Shown piece after piece: positions 36,701-45,110 of a DNA stretch of 64,000 bases (position 1 is the stretch's first letter; every line of letters starts with the position of its first letter). A model generated the notes under the pieces. It did no database searches. It saw only the letters and a program-made list of their open reading frames with translations, and was not told the origin of the DNA. The DNA comes from Pseudoalteromonas citrea (lineage in GTDB: Bacteria > Pseudomonadota > Gammaproteobacteria > Enterobacterales > Alteromonadaceae). The DNA is taken from positions 1-64,000 of the forward strand of contig NZ_AHBZ03000014.1 in assembly GCF_000238375.3 (NCBI RefSeq), read 5' to 3'. A program made the translations under genes and the position numbers.

Positions 36701-36862
36701 ATACCAATGGCGGTTTCTTTGGCATTCGGTGTTTTGTTTGCGACAGTCATAACGCTCATATTGATCCCATGTCAGTATGTCGTGTTAGAGGATATAAAAG
36801 CACTAAAGCGAAAATGGTTTCACAAAAATTCACCGCAATTAAATAATACTGCGTCAGAATAA
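33716..36862 (+). CDS. RND efflux permease
   Basis: A 1048-residue inner-membrane proton antiporter of the RND superfamily with the expected 12 membrane segments and two large periplasmic loops. TM4 carries the proton-relay pair in LGIVVDDAIVVGES, and the second half has the matching VAGVVVNDSLVMVDF. The C-terminal half includes the conserved RFRAILLTSLTTFIGL region. It is somewhat closer to the broad 'AcrB/AcrD/AcrF-like' marine group than to heavy-metal (CusA) pumps; substrates are unknown. It is second in a two-gene operon closed by the terminator at 36878. Confidence 0.93.
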   Translation: MTIPSEKGIIAWFARNPVAANLLMIFILVGGVLTAFSIRKQMFPQFENNWLSVQAVYPGAAPQEVEEGITIKVEESMEGLEGIKRLITYSNRGMSQTWIEVEEQYNPQEVLDEVKMQVDSISSFPVGMERPVVRYDKFTQEVMWLALSSNLPAQELKELGNTLHDEMLALPGVNLVDFNGGLNYEIGIEVSPDKLREFGLSFRDIANAVSAFSANMSAGQIRSDNGYISMRVENQAYRGNEFENLPLLTLADGAQIKLGDVATVNDGFEEGLQYSKYNGKNSLIFQVSASKDQDISKVADVIKNYLAQRQTTLPSDTELEPFIDLTYYLDGRLNMMVENMIWGGLLVMLMLALFLRVRLAFWVMMGLPVSFLGAFLFMPMGGLDVTINLASLFAFILVLGIVVDDAIVVGESVHSEIEEHGHSLDNVVRGVKRVAIPATFGVLTTVAAFLPQTLATGPAAAFSKAIGGVIILCLIFSLIESKLILPAHLAAMKDKPSNPKNPLHRLRALLDGGLKNFIEHLYRPFIERCIHYRYTVIVGFLTILIVSAGLFAGGFIKFVANPKIPHDFPEISIEMNLSSSESATLLSAQKIETLILNVDKQVEEQYGQSMIRDLSVSLRGRTNAQIMAILVEPDKRPIDTFELSALWREQMPQLPGVKTLNIRDSISNGGRDDGDISFRLEGKDKALLKEVAEKLKTKLNTIAGVGDVNDSMQSATDEVQLELKPLAYSMGLTLADVASQVNFSYYGLEAQRILRDGEEIKVMIRYPKESRNSISDIQDVRIISPAGAEVPLAEVADIKLVDGVNRIRRENARRTVNVWASVDTDQAEPFEIAKEIRDEYLPSLLVNYPGIESNVAGRIQEEMDSVAEQVRDFALSMMIIFALLAIPLRSYSQPLLIMSVIPFGVVGAVIGHIVMGMTMSSLSFFGIIAVAGVVVNDSLVMVDFVNKAREKGATIKQAVVEAGCKRFRAILLTSLTTFIGLVPIITETSLQAQIVIPMAVSLAFGVLFATVITLILIPCQYVVLEDIKALKRKWFHKNSPQLNNTASE

Positions 36863-36877
36863 TTACTCCCAACGACT

Positions 36878-36909
36878 AAAGCTCGGTAGACACTACCGAG
36901 CTTTTTCTA
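36878..36909 (+). terminator. Rho-independent terminator of the RND operon
   Basis: Perfect 12-bp arms (AAAGCTCGGTAG / CTACCGAGCTTT) with a 3-nt loop and a T-run, 16 nt past the stop. Confidence 0.92.
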
Positions 36910-37104
36910 TTGTACATGCCAGGCAAAGCAAATTCGAATATCTGAATTAATATACAAACCTTTGTTTATCATGAATTAACTCTTTAAAGTTAATAATAAA
37001 GAATGAATAAGCTAGTATTTATTTAGTAAAGTGTCGTATAGCACTTTACATATCTACATTTAGACTACAAACTTATCATTACGTTATTCAAGTTAGACTG
37101 CATT

Positions 37105-37542
37105 ATGAAGTATTTAACCGTAATTTTTGCATGTTTTACATTGCTCCTTGCCGGGTGCGGCAAAGACAATAAAGGCACTGGTGAGTCAAGTACCCCGGGG
37201 TATACTGCAACAACCTATTTTGACTCTTTATACAATCAAAATAACTTAGAAATGGCAGCAAAGCACGCAACTCCGCGCCTAGCACGCGTTATGCGCTCTT
37301 ACGGCACAGCGAAGCAATTCACGCGTAATCTAGTAAACATGCAATTTGACCAAGTAACTATTGAGCTAGATATGACCAATCAGAGTTTGCGCGAACAGTA
37401 TGGTGATTCGGCAAAAATTAATATGGTATTTACTGGTATGTTGCGCGGGGAACAAGTCGATGACATGCGCAGTGTGCAGTTGCTGCGTAAAAAAGGCAAA
37501 TGGTATGTAGATAAAATTAACCCTGATCCATTCGCCCGCTAA
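37105..37542 (+). CDS. Small lipoprotein, DUF4878/NTF2-like fold suspected
   Basis: A 145-residue lipoprotein (lipobox LLAGCGKD). The mature part reads like a cystatin/NTF2-type domain: helix 'YFDSLYNQNNLEMAAKHATPRLARVM', then strands ending in VQLLRKKGKWYVDKI, with the 'K.G.W.V..I' ending common in DUF4878-like lipoproteins. Family assignment is tentative and the function unknown. It is monocistronic and converges with fadE. Confidence 0.7.
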   Translation: MKYLTVIFACFTLLLAGCGKDNKGTGESSTPGYTATTYFDSLYNQNNLEMAAKHATPRLARVMRSYGTAKQFTRNLVNMQFDQVTIELDMTNQSLREQYGDSAKINMVFTGMLRGEQVDDMRSVQLLRKKGKWYVDKINPDPFAR

Positions 37543-37556
37543 CGTATTATACTGTG

Positions 37557-39815
37557 TTAAATAACATCGACGGAAATCGCTTTTACCCGCCAACGCTCGG
37601 CCTCTAAAAGAGATTTCCCTTGCGATTCATTTATCACTTTGTCCGCTACCGCTAATGCAACTTTCTCTTCAAATGACATCGACAGGGTATCCGTTCTACC
37701 TCTCAGCCACTTTTTAAACTCTCCCCGTTCTTTTTCAGTGGCTTTGGCAAGTATGTACGCGTGCTCCATCGTATGCACCGCCCCCTCCTCACCCACGCTA
37801 CACAAATGACTAACGCGCTCTCGTGCCGCTTCACTATAAGTTAATGCATTACACACTTTGACCACGAGACTATCTGAAGGCAATTTACAACCATGGCCCG
37901 TAATATGTGTCCAGCTTTTGAGTAAAAAAGCGAAAATAGGATGGGTAAAATTGTCAAAGAATTCATCTAATGCTCGAAAACCTTCAGATAAACTATGTTC
38001 TACAGCATAGCTTACCGATGGTAGATCTCCTTGTTGCCTGCCGTCATGTTCATATTTCTTCAAGGCGCATGACGCTAAATACAAATGACTCAGAACATCA
38101 CCGAGTCTAGCCGACAACATTTCTCGCCGTTTTAAAGAGCCTCCAAGACCCAGCATTGCTAAATCAGCACTCAAAGATAAGCACGTGCTTAACCAAGTCA
38201 ATTTTTGATAATATCGCTTCGTAGGCCCGCTCACTGGCGCTTGAGAAAATCTTGCTCGAGTTATCCCAAACCATAGCGCTTTCAAAACATTCACTCCAGA
38301 ATGTTGTAAATGTGCCATTAAAAGCTTATCAAAAGGCTTTATCGCTTGTGCTTCATCTAAACTCTGAATTGTTTGAATTTCTTTGAATATATAAGGGTGA
38401 CAGCGTGTAGCACCTTGGCCAAATATCATCAAATTTCTCGTGAGTATATTGGCACCTTCCACTGTAATCGATATAGGGATCCCCATATAGTTATTCGCTA
38501 AATAGTTATTTGGCCCTTTCTGAATACCTTTACCAGCATGAATGTCTAATGCATCATTCATCACAGTCCTCGACATTTCGGTTAAATGGTACTTTGCAAT
38601 TGCGGTAATTACTGCAGGACTCTTTTTCATGTCAATTGCTTGCGCCGTTGTTTGACGACAAGCTTCTATACTGTAAGTTAGGCCTGCAATACGTGCTAAG
38701 CTTGCTTGAACTCCTTCAAAAGCAGCGATGGGAAGTCCAAATTGTTCTCTTACTTTGGCATAAGCGCTGGTTGTTCGAGTGCATAAATGTGCACTGCCAG
38801 CACTTAACGCGGGTAACGATATTCCCCTTCCAGCGCTTAAGCACGATACCAGCATTTTCCACCCTTTCCCTATGCCACCTTTACCGCCAATGATCCAATC
38901 AAGTGGAATGAAAACCTCATTACCTTGCGTAGTACCATTCATAAAGCCTTGATTAAGCGGATTATGCCGAGCACCGATCGTTACCCCTTCGTGACTGGTC
39001 GGGATCAACGCACACGTGATCCCTAAACTTTCACTATCACCGAGTAAGTGCTGCGGATCATACACCTTAAATGCTAAACCAAGCACCGTCGCAACAGGCG
39101 CAAGTGTAATATAACGCTTGTCCCAGCTCACTTTTAGTCCAAGAACCTGCTTCCCCTCAAATTCAGCCTCACAGACAATACCAAAGTCTTGAATACTACC
39201 CGCATCAGAGCCTGCGTCTAATGCTGTCAAAGCAAAGCATGGTAAGGCTTCTCCTGAGGCTAATTTGGGAAGCCAATGAGATTGCTGTGATTGTGTACCA
39301 TAATGAAGTAATAATTCAGCAGGCCCTAAGCTGTTTGGTACCATAACAGTAACGGCTGCCGATAGACTTTTGCTGGCAATTTTAGCCACGATTGTAGAGT
39401 TAGCCTGCGCACTAAATGCCAAACCTCCAAATTTTTCTGGAATGATAAACGCAAAGAAACCTTCTTGCTTTAAATACGCCCAAACAGCATCCGGTAAGTC
39501 TTTATCAGCTTGGATCTGCTCTTCATCAAGCATTGACAGTAGCTGTACCAACTTAGAATCAATAAAATCGCGTTCTTTGTCACTCAATGACGGCGCATCG
39601 ATTTGATGCCATTGTTGCCAATTTGGCTTTCCTGAGAACAGTTCTGCATCCCACCAAGTATCGCCGGCTTCCATTGCTTCTTGCTCAGTTTGACTCAACG
39701 ACGGTAATGCCGATTTAAAGTAGTTCATAACGGGTATTGTAATTAATTTAAAACGTAATGCACTGACCATAAATACAATACATGCCAAGATAATCACTAA
39801 CACAATTAAAGCCAT
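37557..39815 (-). CDS. fadE: Acyl-CoA dehydrogenase FadE
   Basis: A 752-residue FadE-type acyl-CoA dehydrogenase. It has an N-terminal membrane segment (ALIVLVIILACIVFMVSAL), the central FAD-binding dehydrogenase core (FALTALDAGSDAGSIQDFG, YITLAPVATVLGLAF, NQGFMNGTTQGNEVFIPLDW, ARIAGLTYSIEACRQ) and a long C-terminal DUF1974 part. It catalyses the first oxidation of fatty-acid beta-oxidation, passing electrons to the respiratory chain. Slightly shorter than E. coli FadE (814). It is a single gene with no partner; no FadR-type operator was searched in detail. Confidence 0.92.
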   Translation of the reverse strand: MALIVLVIILACIVFMVSALRFKLITIPVMNYFKSALPSLSQTEQEAMEAGDTWWDAELFSGKPNWQQWHQIDAPSLSDKERDFIDSKLVQLLSMLDEEQIQADKDLPDAVWAYLKQEGFFAFIIPEKFGGLAFSAQANSTIVAKIASKSLSAAVTVMVPNSLGPAELLLHYGTQSQQSHWLPKLASGEALPCFALTALDAGSDAGSIQDFGIVCEAEFEGKQVLGLKVSWDKRYITLAPVATVLGLAFKVYDPQHLLGDSESLGITCALIPTSHEGVTIGARHNPLNQGFMNGTTQGNEVFIPLDWIIGGKGGIGKGWKMLVSCLSAGRGISLPALSAGSAHLCTRTTSAYAKVREQFGLPIAAFEGVQASLARIAGLTYSIEACRQTTAQAIDMKKSPAVITAIAKYHLTEMSRTVMNDALDIHAGKGIQKGPNNYLANNYMGIPISITVEGANILTRNLMIFGQGATRCHPYIFKEIQTIQSLDEAQAIKPFDKLLMAHLQHSGVNVLKALWFGITRARFSQAPVSGPTKRYYQKLTWLSTCLSLSADLAMLGLGGSLKRREMLSARLGDVLSHLYLASCALKKYEHDGRQQGDLPSVSYAVEHSLSEGFRALDEFFDNFTHPIFAFLLKSWTHITGHGCKLPSDSLVVKVCNALTYSEAARERVSHLCSVGEEGAVHTMEHAYILAKATEKERGEFKKWLRGRTDTLSMSFEEKVALAVADKVINESQGKSLLEAERWRVKAISVDVI

Positions 39816-39956
39816 TTTGACCTCCTGTTCACCTTGTTTTATATGTTCAAATATAGCGTAAACTCAGATTAACACTGCATTTATCTGACAGTAATTGTGG
39901 CCTCTTCTCTTCACTGTTATTATCACGCTGTTTTAACAACAACAAGTGAACTCATA

Positions 39957-41777
39957 ATGAAACCATATTTTAAACTTAGCTTTGGAGCACTCCTCGTTGC
40001 GAGTACTTTAACGCTTTCTGCGTGTAATAACACCGCTCCTAAAACCCAGCAGCCAACAGAAAAAGAAGCTGAACTATTCCTTGCTCAATCAGAGCAAAGA
40101 CTCATGGATTTATCTGCTCGTTCTAGTCGAGCAAATTGGATTTATGCAAACTTCATAACGGAAGATACCGCCAGTTTGGCGGCTGATGTGAATCGTGAAC
40201 AAACAGATATCATCGTACAACTTGCGAATGAAGCTGCGCGTTTTGATAACCTAGAATTGAGCGATGATAATCGTCGTAAAATGGACAAGCTTAAGTTAAA
40301 CCTCACGCTACCAGCGCCACAAGATCCAGCTAAATCGAAAAAACTGGCAGCATTAAAAGCTGAGTTAGATGGCATGTACGGCAAAGGTCAGTATTGTAAA
40401 ACAGCAGACCAATGTTTAAGCCTCGGCGATATGACAGCCAAAATGGCATCAAGCAGAAACTATGAGGAATTACTCGATTTATGGCAGGGGTGGCGACAAG
40501 TTTCACCGCAAATGCGTGAGCTGTACGCCCAGCAAGTTTCTCTGACAAATGAAGGGGCAAACCAACTAGGCTATGCTGACACTGGAGCAATGTGGCGCAG
40601 TAAATATGACATGCCAGCAGATGACTTTGCGACAGAATTGGATCGTATCTGGGGCCAAGTAAAGCCTTTATATAATTCATTACATTGCCATGTACGAGCA
40701 AAGCTTGGTGAAAAATACGGTGAAGACAAAGTACCACAAAACCAACCCATACCAGCGCATCTATTGGGGAATATGTGGGCACAAACTTGGGGCAATATAT
40801 ACGATGTCGTGGCTCCAGAAAATGCCGATCCAGGTTATGATGTAACACAGTTATTAGCAGAGCATAACTATGATGAGCTAAAAATGGTGCAAGGTGCTGA
40901 AACCTTCTTTACATCAATGGGGTTTGAAAAGTTACCTGAAACGTTCTGGACTCGCTCGCTATTCACAAAACCAAAAGATCGTGATGTACAATGTCATGCC
41001 TCTGCTTGGAACTTGGATAACAAAGATGATTTACGTATCAAAATGTGTATTCAGCGCACGGGCGAAGAGTTCTCCGTTATTCACCACGAATTAGGCCATA
41101 ACTTCTATCAACGTGCCTACAATAAATTACCACTTTATTATCAAGAAAGTGCCAATGATGGTTTCCATGAAGCGATTGGTGACACCATTGCGCTGTCTGT
41201 AACTCCCGGTTACTTAAAAGAAATTGGTTTGTTAGAGCAAGTACCTGATGAGTCAAAAGACATTGGCTTATTAATGAAAATGGCACTAGACAAGGTTGCA
41301 TTTGTCCCATTTGGTTTGCTGGTAGACCAATGGCGCTGGCAAGTATTTTCTGGGCAAATATCACCAGAGCAATACAATAAAGCGTGGTGGGATTTACGTG
41401 AAAAATATCAAGGTGTACAAGCGCCAATAGCGCGAGATGAATCACATTTTGATCCAGGTGCAAAATACCATGTACCTGGTAATGTACCATATACTCGCTA
41501 CTTCCTAGCCCATGTTTTACAATTTGAGTTCCACCGTTCATTGTGTGAAATCGCGGGTAATAAAGAGTCAATTCACCGTTGTTCAGTATATAACTCTAAA
41601 GAAGCCGGTGAGCGTCTAAACGCTATGTTAGAAATGGGCAGCAGCCGTCCATGGCAAGAAGCATTAGAAAGTATTACAGGGAGCAAACAAATGGATGCAA
41701 CCGCAATGCTTGATTACTTTGCCCCTTTGCAAAAGTACCTTGATAAGCAAAATGAAGGCCGCCAGTGCGGTTGGTAA
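39957..41777 (+). CDS. M2-family peptidyl-dipeptidase (ACE-like) lipoprotein
   Basis: A 606-residue zinc peptidase of the angiotensin-converting-enzyme family. The ATG at 39957 is chosen because it gives a proper lipoprotein signal (lipobox TLSACNN); 20 further codons upstream are open but lack sense. Zinc motif HELGH lies at about 377-381 in VIHHELGHNFYQ, with the third ligand in GFHEAIGD some 24 residues later. The FHRSLCEIAG and HVPGNVPYTRYFLAH segments near the C-terminus are typical of M2 enzymes. It removes C-terminal dipeptides from peptides at the cell surface or periplasm and parallels the M3 enzyme at 15644. Confidence 0.92.
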   Translation: MKPYFKLSFGALLVASTLTLSACNNTAPKTQQPTEKEAELFLAQSEQRLMDLSARSSRANWIYANFITEDTASLAADVNREQTDIIVQLANEAARFDNLELSDDNRRKMDKLKLNLTLPAPQDPAKSKKLAALKAELDGMYGKGQYCKTADQCLSLGDMTAKMASSRNYEELLDLWQGWRQVSPQMRELYAQQVSLTNEGANQLGYADTGAMWRSKYDMPADDFATELDRIWGQVKPLYNSLHCHVRAKLGEKYGEDKVPQNQPIPAHLLGNMWAQTWGNIYDVVAPENADPGYDVTQLLAEHNYDELKMVQGAETFFTSMGFEKLPETFWTRSLFTKPKDRDVQCHASAWNLDNKDDLRIKMCIQRTGEEFSVIHHELGHNFYQRAYNKLPLYYQESANDGFHEAIGDTIALSVTPGYLKEIGLLEQVPDESKDIGLLMKMALDKVAFVPFGLLVDQWRWQVFSGQISPEQYNKAWWDLREKYQGVQAPIARDESHFDPGAKYHVPGNVPYTRYFLAHVLQFEFHRSLCEIAGNKESIHRCSVYNSKEAGERLNAMLEMGSSRPWQEALESITGSKQMDATAMLDYFAPLQKYLDKQNEGRQCGW

Positions 41778-41880
41778 TTTAATGCGCTAAAGGCCATTTA
41801 TGACTGTCGCCACATTCTGAAACAGTTTTCTACTTTAAATTCAGTAAATAACACGTTACTGTGCAAAAAAAGGAGAAATT

Positions 41881-42690
41881 ATGTCGATATTCAGAGTGTG
41901 GCAACTTGCTCAATTTGAGCTAACGCGCCTCTTCGCTACAAAACGTGGCTTACTTGCACTCGGTGCCTTTGCCATGGTTTGGTTTATGATCCAAAACTAT
42001 TTAATAGCGCAAGCAGTGCCATTTTTAAGTAGCCCAGAGTTTGCCGATATCACTGGGCAACTTGCTGGTAACATTGGTTTAAGAGAGCTAGTCAGTTGGC
42101 CTGAAGCTGAATTGGCCATTTTTTGGATAATCGCTCTATATAGCTTCCCTGCATTTAGTTTGTTCGTCTGTTCTGATCAGACAGTTGGTGATAGATTGCG
42201 TGGTACCCTTCGCTTTATTAGTTTGCGTTGTACTCGTGAGGAAATCTTACTAGGCCGATTTTTAGGTCAACTTATCATCATTGCAATTCTTATTTTTCTT
42301 ACCGTTTTAGCGACATTTATTGTGATGATCTATCGTGATATTAGCTTGTTTGGCTCAGGTACATTGTTGAGCATCTCTCTTACTGTGCAACTCACTCTCA
42401 TTGTTATGCCATTTATTGCTTTGATGTCGTTGCTAAACTTAGTAACAAGCTCCTCTCGCTTAAGTGTGGTCCTCGCCATACTCTTATTTACACTTGGCAA
42501 CGCGCTAATAAGCTACCTCAGTTATTACTTCTCCATTATGTCTTGGCTTTTATATGTTTATCCCGGTGTACAAATCGTAGATGTTGCGCCTCAAAATAGC
42601 TTTTCTCTGAGTGATTGGTTGCTGCCTGTCGCACAAACTTTAGGGCTGTTAACCCTAAGTATTATAACGTTTAAAAGGCGGTCACTATGA
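41881..42690 (+). CDS. ABC-2 type transporter permease
   Basis: A 269-residue inner-membrane protein with six predicted membrane helices. The motif area 'DQTVGDRLRGTLRFISLRCTREEILLGRFLGQ' is typical of NosY/ABC-2 permeases. The ATPase gene overlaps its stop by 4 nt (ATGA), so the two are coupled. AGGAGAAATT precedes the ATG. The substrate is unknown. Confidence 0.85.
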   Translation: MSIFRVWQLAQFELTRLFATKRGLLALGAFAMVWFMIQNYLIAQAVPFLSSPEFADITGQLAGNIGLRELVSWPEAELAIFWIIALYSFPAFSLFVCSDQTVGDRLRGTLRFISLRCTREEILLGRFLGQLIIIAILIFLTVLATFIVMIYRDISLFGSGTLLSISLTVQLTLIVMPFIALMSLLNLVTSSSRLSVVLAILLFTLGNALISYLSYYFSIMSWLLYVYPGVQIVDVAPQNSFSLSDWLLPVAQTLGLLTLSIITFKRRSL

Positions 42691-43592
42691 GTGTATTAAT
42701 TGCAGTAAATAATCTTTGTAAATCCTTTGGGGATAAGCAAGCTCTGAGTGATGTCAGCTTTGAGGTGAAAAAAGGTCAGACGGTGGCATTAGTTGGCCCT
42801 AACGGAGCCGGTAAAACGACTCTATTTAGTATTTTATGCGGATATTTAATGCCCAGCTCAGGAACGGTTAGCATTATGGGCAAACCACTTGGCTCACCCG
42901 ATCTATTTGGCGTGGTGAGCGCACTTCCGCAGGATGCTACGCTCGACCCACGCTTTTCAATACAAAAACAATTAAACTTCTATGGCCGCTTGCAAGGTAT
43001 GAGCAAACACACAGCAAGCATTGAAACTAGCCGAGTACTTGACTTAGTTGGATTAGCAGACAACCACCATGCAAAAATAGCAGAGCTTTCTCATGGTATG
43101 AAAAAGCGAGTTTGCATTGCACAAGCATTGATAGGCTCTCCTAAAATTGTTTTCTTAGATGAAGCAACCGCGGGATTAGATCCCCTTAATGCACGTGAGA
43201 TACGACATGTTATTGCATCATTAAGTGATGACATAACCTTTATATTAAGTTCACATGATTTAGCTGAGCTAGAGAAACTGTGCGACCATGTTTTATATTT
43301 AAATCAGGGGCAGCTTACTACTCACGATCGCGATGCAAAGCAAGGGAGTAACCACTACGTTACTTTAACGCTGATAAATGATCCTAGAAATGCACTCGAA
43401 CAAATTAAGCAGTTATCAGGGGTATTACACGTCACACAAAGCCAAAATAAAGAATATATTATTGAATATCAATCCCACTTTGAGCAATTTGATATACACT
43501 TGCTTAAATATTGTCACAAACTGAATTGGCAATACCGTCAATTAGTGAATGGTCATACTCTCGAAAATCAACTCTTTCAGAAGGACGAATAA
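42687..43592 (+). CDS. ABC transporter ATP-binding protein
   Basis: A 301-residue ATPase with Walker A GPNGAGKT at 37-44, a Q-loop region (SALPQDA), signature LSHGMKKRV, Walker B IVFLDEATAGLDP and the switch His (ILSSHD). About 85 extra C-terminal residues beyond the nucleotide-binding domain are usual for NosF/CcmA-like subunits. It powers the permease encoded just upstream. Its stop codon overlaps the next gene's start (TAATG), suggesting the PH-domain protein is part of the same unit. Confidence 0.9.
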   Translation: MSVLIAVNNLCKSFGDKQALSDVSFEVKKGQTVALVGPNGAGKTTLFSILCGYLMPSSGTVSIMGKPLGSPDLFGVVSALPQDATLDPRFSIQKQLNFYGRLQGMSKHTASIETSRVLDLVGLADNHHAKIAELSHGMKKRVCIAQALIGSPKIVFLDEATAGLDPLNAREIRHVIASLSDDITFILSSHDLAELEKLCDHVLYLNQGQLTTHDRDAKQGSNHYVTLTLINDPRNALEQIKQLSGVLHVTQSQNKEYIIEYQSHFEQFDIHLLKYCHKLNWQYRQLVNGHTLENQLFQKDE

Positions 43593-43966
43593 TGGGATTA
43601 TTAAGTGGAATTCTAGGTAACGCAAGTGAAGTCGACAATGATAAACTTGATGAGCTACTTGCTGATACATTGATTGAATCAGAGCAAATCGAAAAAGCTT
43701 ACCAAGTCATTCGTGACATGTTTGTCTTTACCAATAAAAGGTTAATACTCATTGATAAGCAAGGCGTTACAGGTTCTAAAGTAGAAATACTGACAATACC
43801 CTACAGTAAAATAACGAAATTTAGTAAAGAAAGCGCGGGCCACTTTGATATGGACTCAGAGCTTAAAATCTGGGTTGGTTCAGAAACCGAACCACTCACA
43901 AAAGAATTTAAAGCCGGTGATAATATAAACGACGTGTATAAAATCATTAGCAGCCATACGCTATAA
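43592..43966 (+). CDS. PH-domain (bPH, PF08000-like) cytoplasmic protein
   Basis: A 124-residue protein starting at the ATG at 43592 that overlaps the preceding stop; a longer in-frame reading lies within the ATPase gene and is not used. It begins MGLLSGILGNASEVD, then VFTNKRLILIDKQGVTGSKV and a YSKITKFS strand, the hallmark of bacterial PH-domain proteins of the PF08000 type. These form oligomeric rings, and their role is poorly known. It is translationally coupled to the ABC transporter and closed by the hairpin at 43980. Confidence 0.85.
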   Translation: MGLLSGILGNASEVDNDKLDELLADTLIESEQIEKAYQVIRDMFVFTNKRLILIDKQGVTGSKVEILTIPYSKITKFSKESAGHFDMDSELKIWVGSETEPLTKEFKAGDNINDVYKIISSHTL

Positions 43967-43979
43967 ACTCAAAGCTGTG

Positions 43980-44007
43980 ATACCGTATGGGTACAGTCAT
44001 ACGGTAT
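43980..44007. terminator. Hairpin between convergent genes
   Basis: ATACCGTATG-8 nt-CATACGGTAT, perfect 10-bp arms, followed by a T-rich stretch; it lies between the PH gene and sohB. Confidence 0.8.
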
Positions 44008-44033
44008 CTTTATCTTTCATATAACGCGATGTG

Positions 44034-45041
44034 TTACATACGCATTTTTTGGCTTTTAGACCACAGCGATACACCCAGCTTTTCAACCATAGTACTGACG
44101 CTTAAACCAAGCTTCTCAGGCAACCCTTTCTTAATTTTGTAGCTTACTTTATACAACTGGTACTGCTCATTCAAAGACAATAACACGTCATCACTGGTTT
44201 TAAGCTCATCGACTAAGTTCAATGATTTTGCGTGTGACGCAAACCAATGCTCACCAGTTGCCACTGCAGAAATATCCAAAGTTGCTCGATGTTCAGCAAC
44301 AAAATCCTTAAATAAGCCGTGAGTATGTTCTATTTCCTCTTTGAATTTTTCACGACCTTTATCAGTGTTTTCACCAAACATGGTTAAGGTACGTTTATAC
44401 TCACCAGCTGTAATTTGTTCAAAATCAACGTCATTCTTTTTCAGAATTTTACTAAAATTTGGCAGCTGTGCAATCACACCGATTGAGCCTACAATGGCGA
44501 ATGGCGCAGCCACAATTTTATCCGCCACACATGCCATCATGTAACCGCCACTGGCTGCGACTTTATCAATACATATAGTTAACGGTAGACCGAAGTCTTT
44601 AAGACGTATTAACTGAGATGCGGCCAGCCCATATCCGTGAACAACACCACCACCACTTTCAAGATTAATAACCACTTGATCTTTTTCTTTATCTGCAATG
44701 GTTAAAATGGCACTCACCTCTTCCCTTAAGCTTTCCACCTCATGCGCATCCATACTGCCACTAAAATCGATTACAAAGGCTTTTCCATCAGGGTCAGTTG
44801 TAACCTGCTTTTTATTCGCTTTCTTATGCGCTTTTAACGCTTTTTTATCTAGCGTTTGCTCTATAAATTGATTGCGAGTGTCTGCTATCTGCTTAGATAA
44901 GTCTTTAAGCTCTATTTCACCAGACTTGCCTTTCGGCTTTTGGCTTGCGCCTATGATCATTATCAGTATAACCCCAATAGCAGCCACTATTGTCACCGCT
45001 TTAGCTAAAAATAACCCATACTCAAATAAAAATGCCAACAC
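44034..45041 (-). CDS. sohB: SohB inner-membrane protease
   Basis: A 335-residue S49-family protease. It has an N-terminal membrane helix (about 8-32), a charged linker, then the ClpP-like fold with Ser164 in VAASGGYMMAC and Lys216 in TAGEYKRTLT as the Ser/Lys dyad. SohB of E. coli is a presumed periplasm-facing peptidase that can compensate for loss of DegP. The gene neighbourhood (sohB, yciK, rluB ... trp) is the ancestral one seen in E. coli, although here a lipase gene is inserted between sohB and yciK. Confidence 0.93.
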   Translation of the reverse strand: MLAFLFEYGLFLAKAVTIVAAIGVILIMIIGASQKPKGKSGEIELKDLSKQIADTRNQFIEQTLDKKALKAHKKANKKQVTTDPDGKAFVIDFSGSMDAHEVESLREEVSAILTIADKEKDQVVINLESGGGVVHGYGLAASQLIRLKDFGLPLTICIDKVAASGGYMMACVADKIVAAPFAIVGSIGVIAQLPNFSKILKKNDVDFEQITAGEYKRTLTMFGENTDKGREKFKEEIEHTHGLFKDFVAEHRATLDISAVATGEHWFASHAKSLNLVDELKTSDDVLLSLNEQYQLYKVSYKIKKGLPEKLGLSVSTMVEKLGVSLWSKSQKMRM

Positions 45042-45065
45042 CTACTCCTAAAAATTTAGCAATAA

Positions 45066-45091
45066 AAAAGCCGCTATATCTAGCGGCTTTT
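45066..45091 (-). terminator. Terminator of the lipase gene
   Basis: AAAAGCCGCTA-tatc-TAGCGGCTTTT, perfect 11-bp arms, 20 nt past the lipase stop and before the sohB start. Confidence 0.88.
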
Positions 45092-45110
45092 CATAGTGAA
45101 CTAATTGTAA

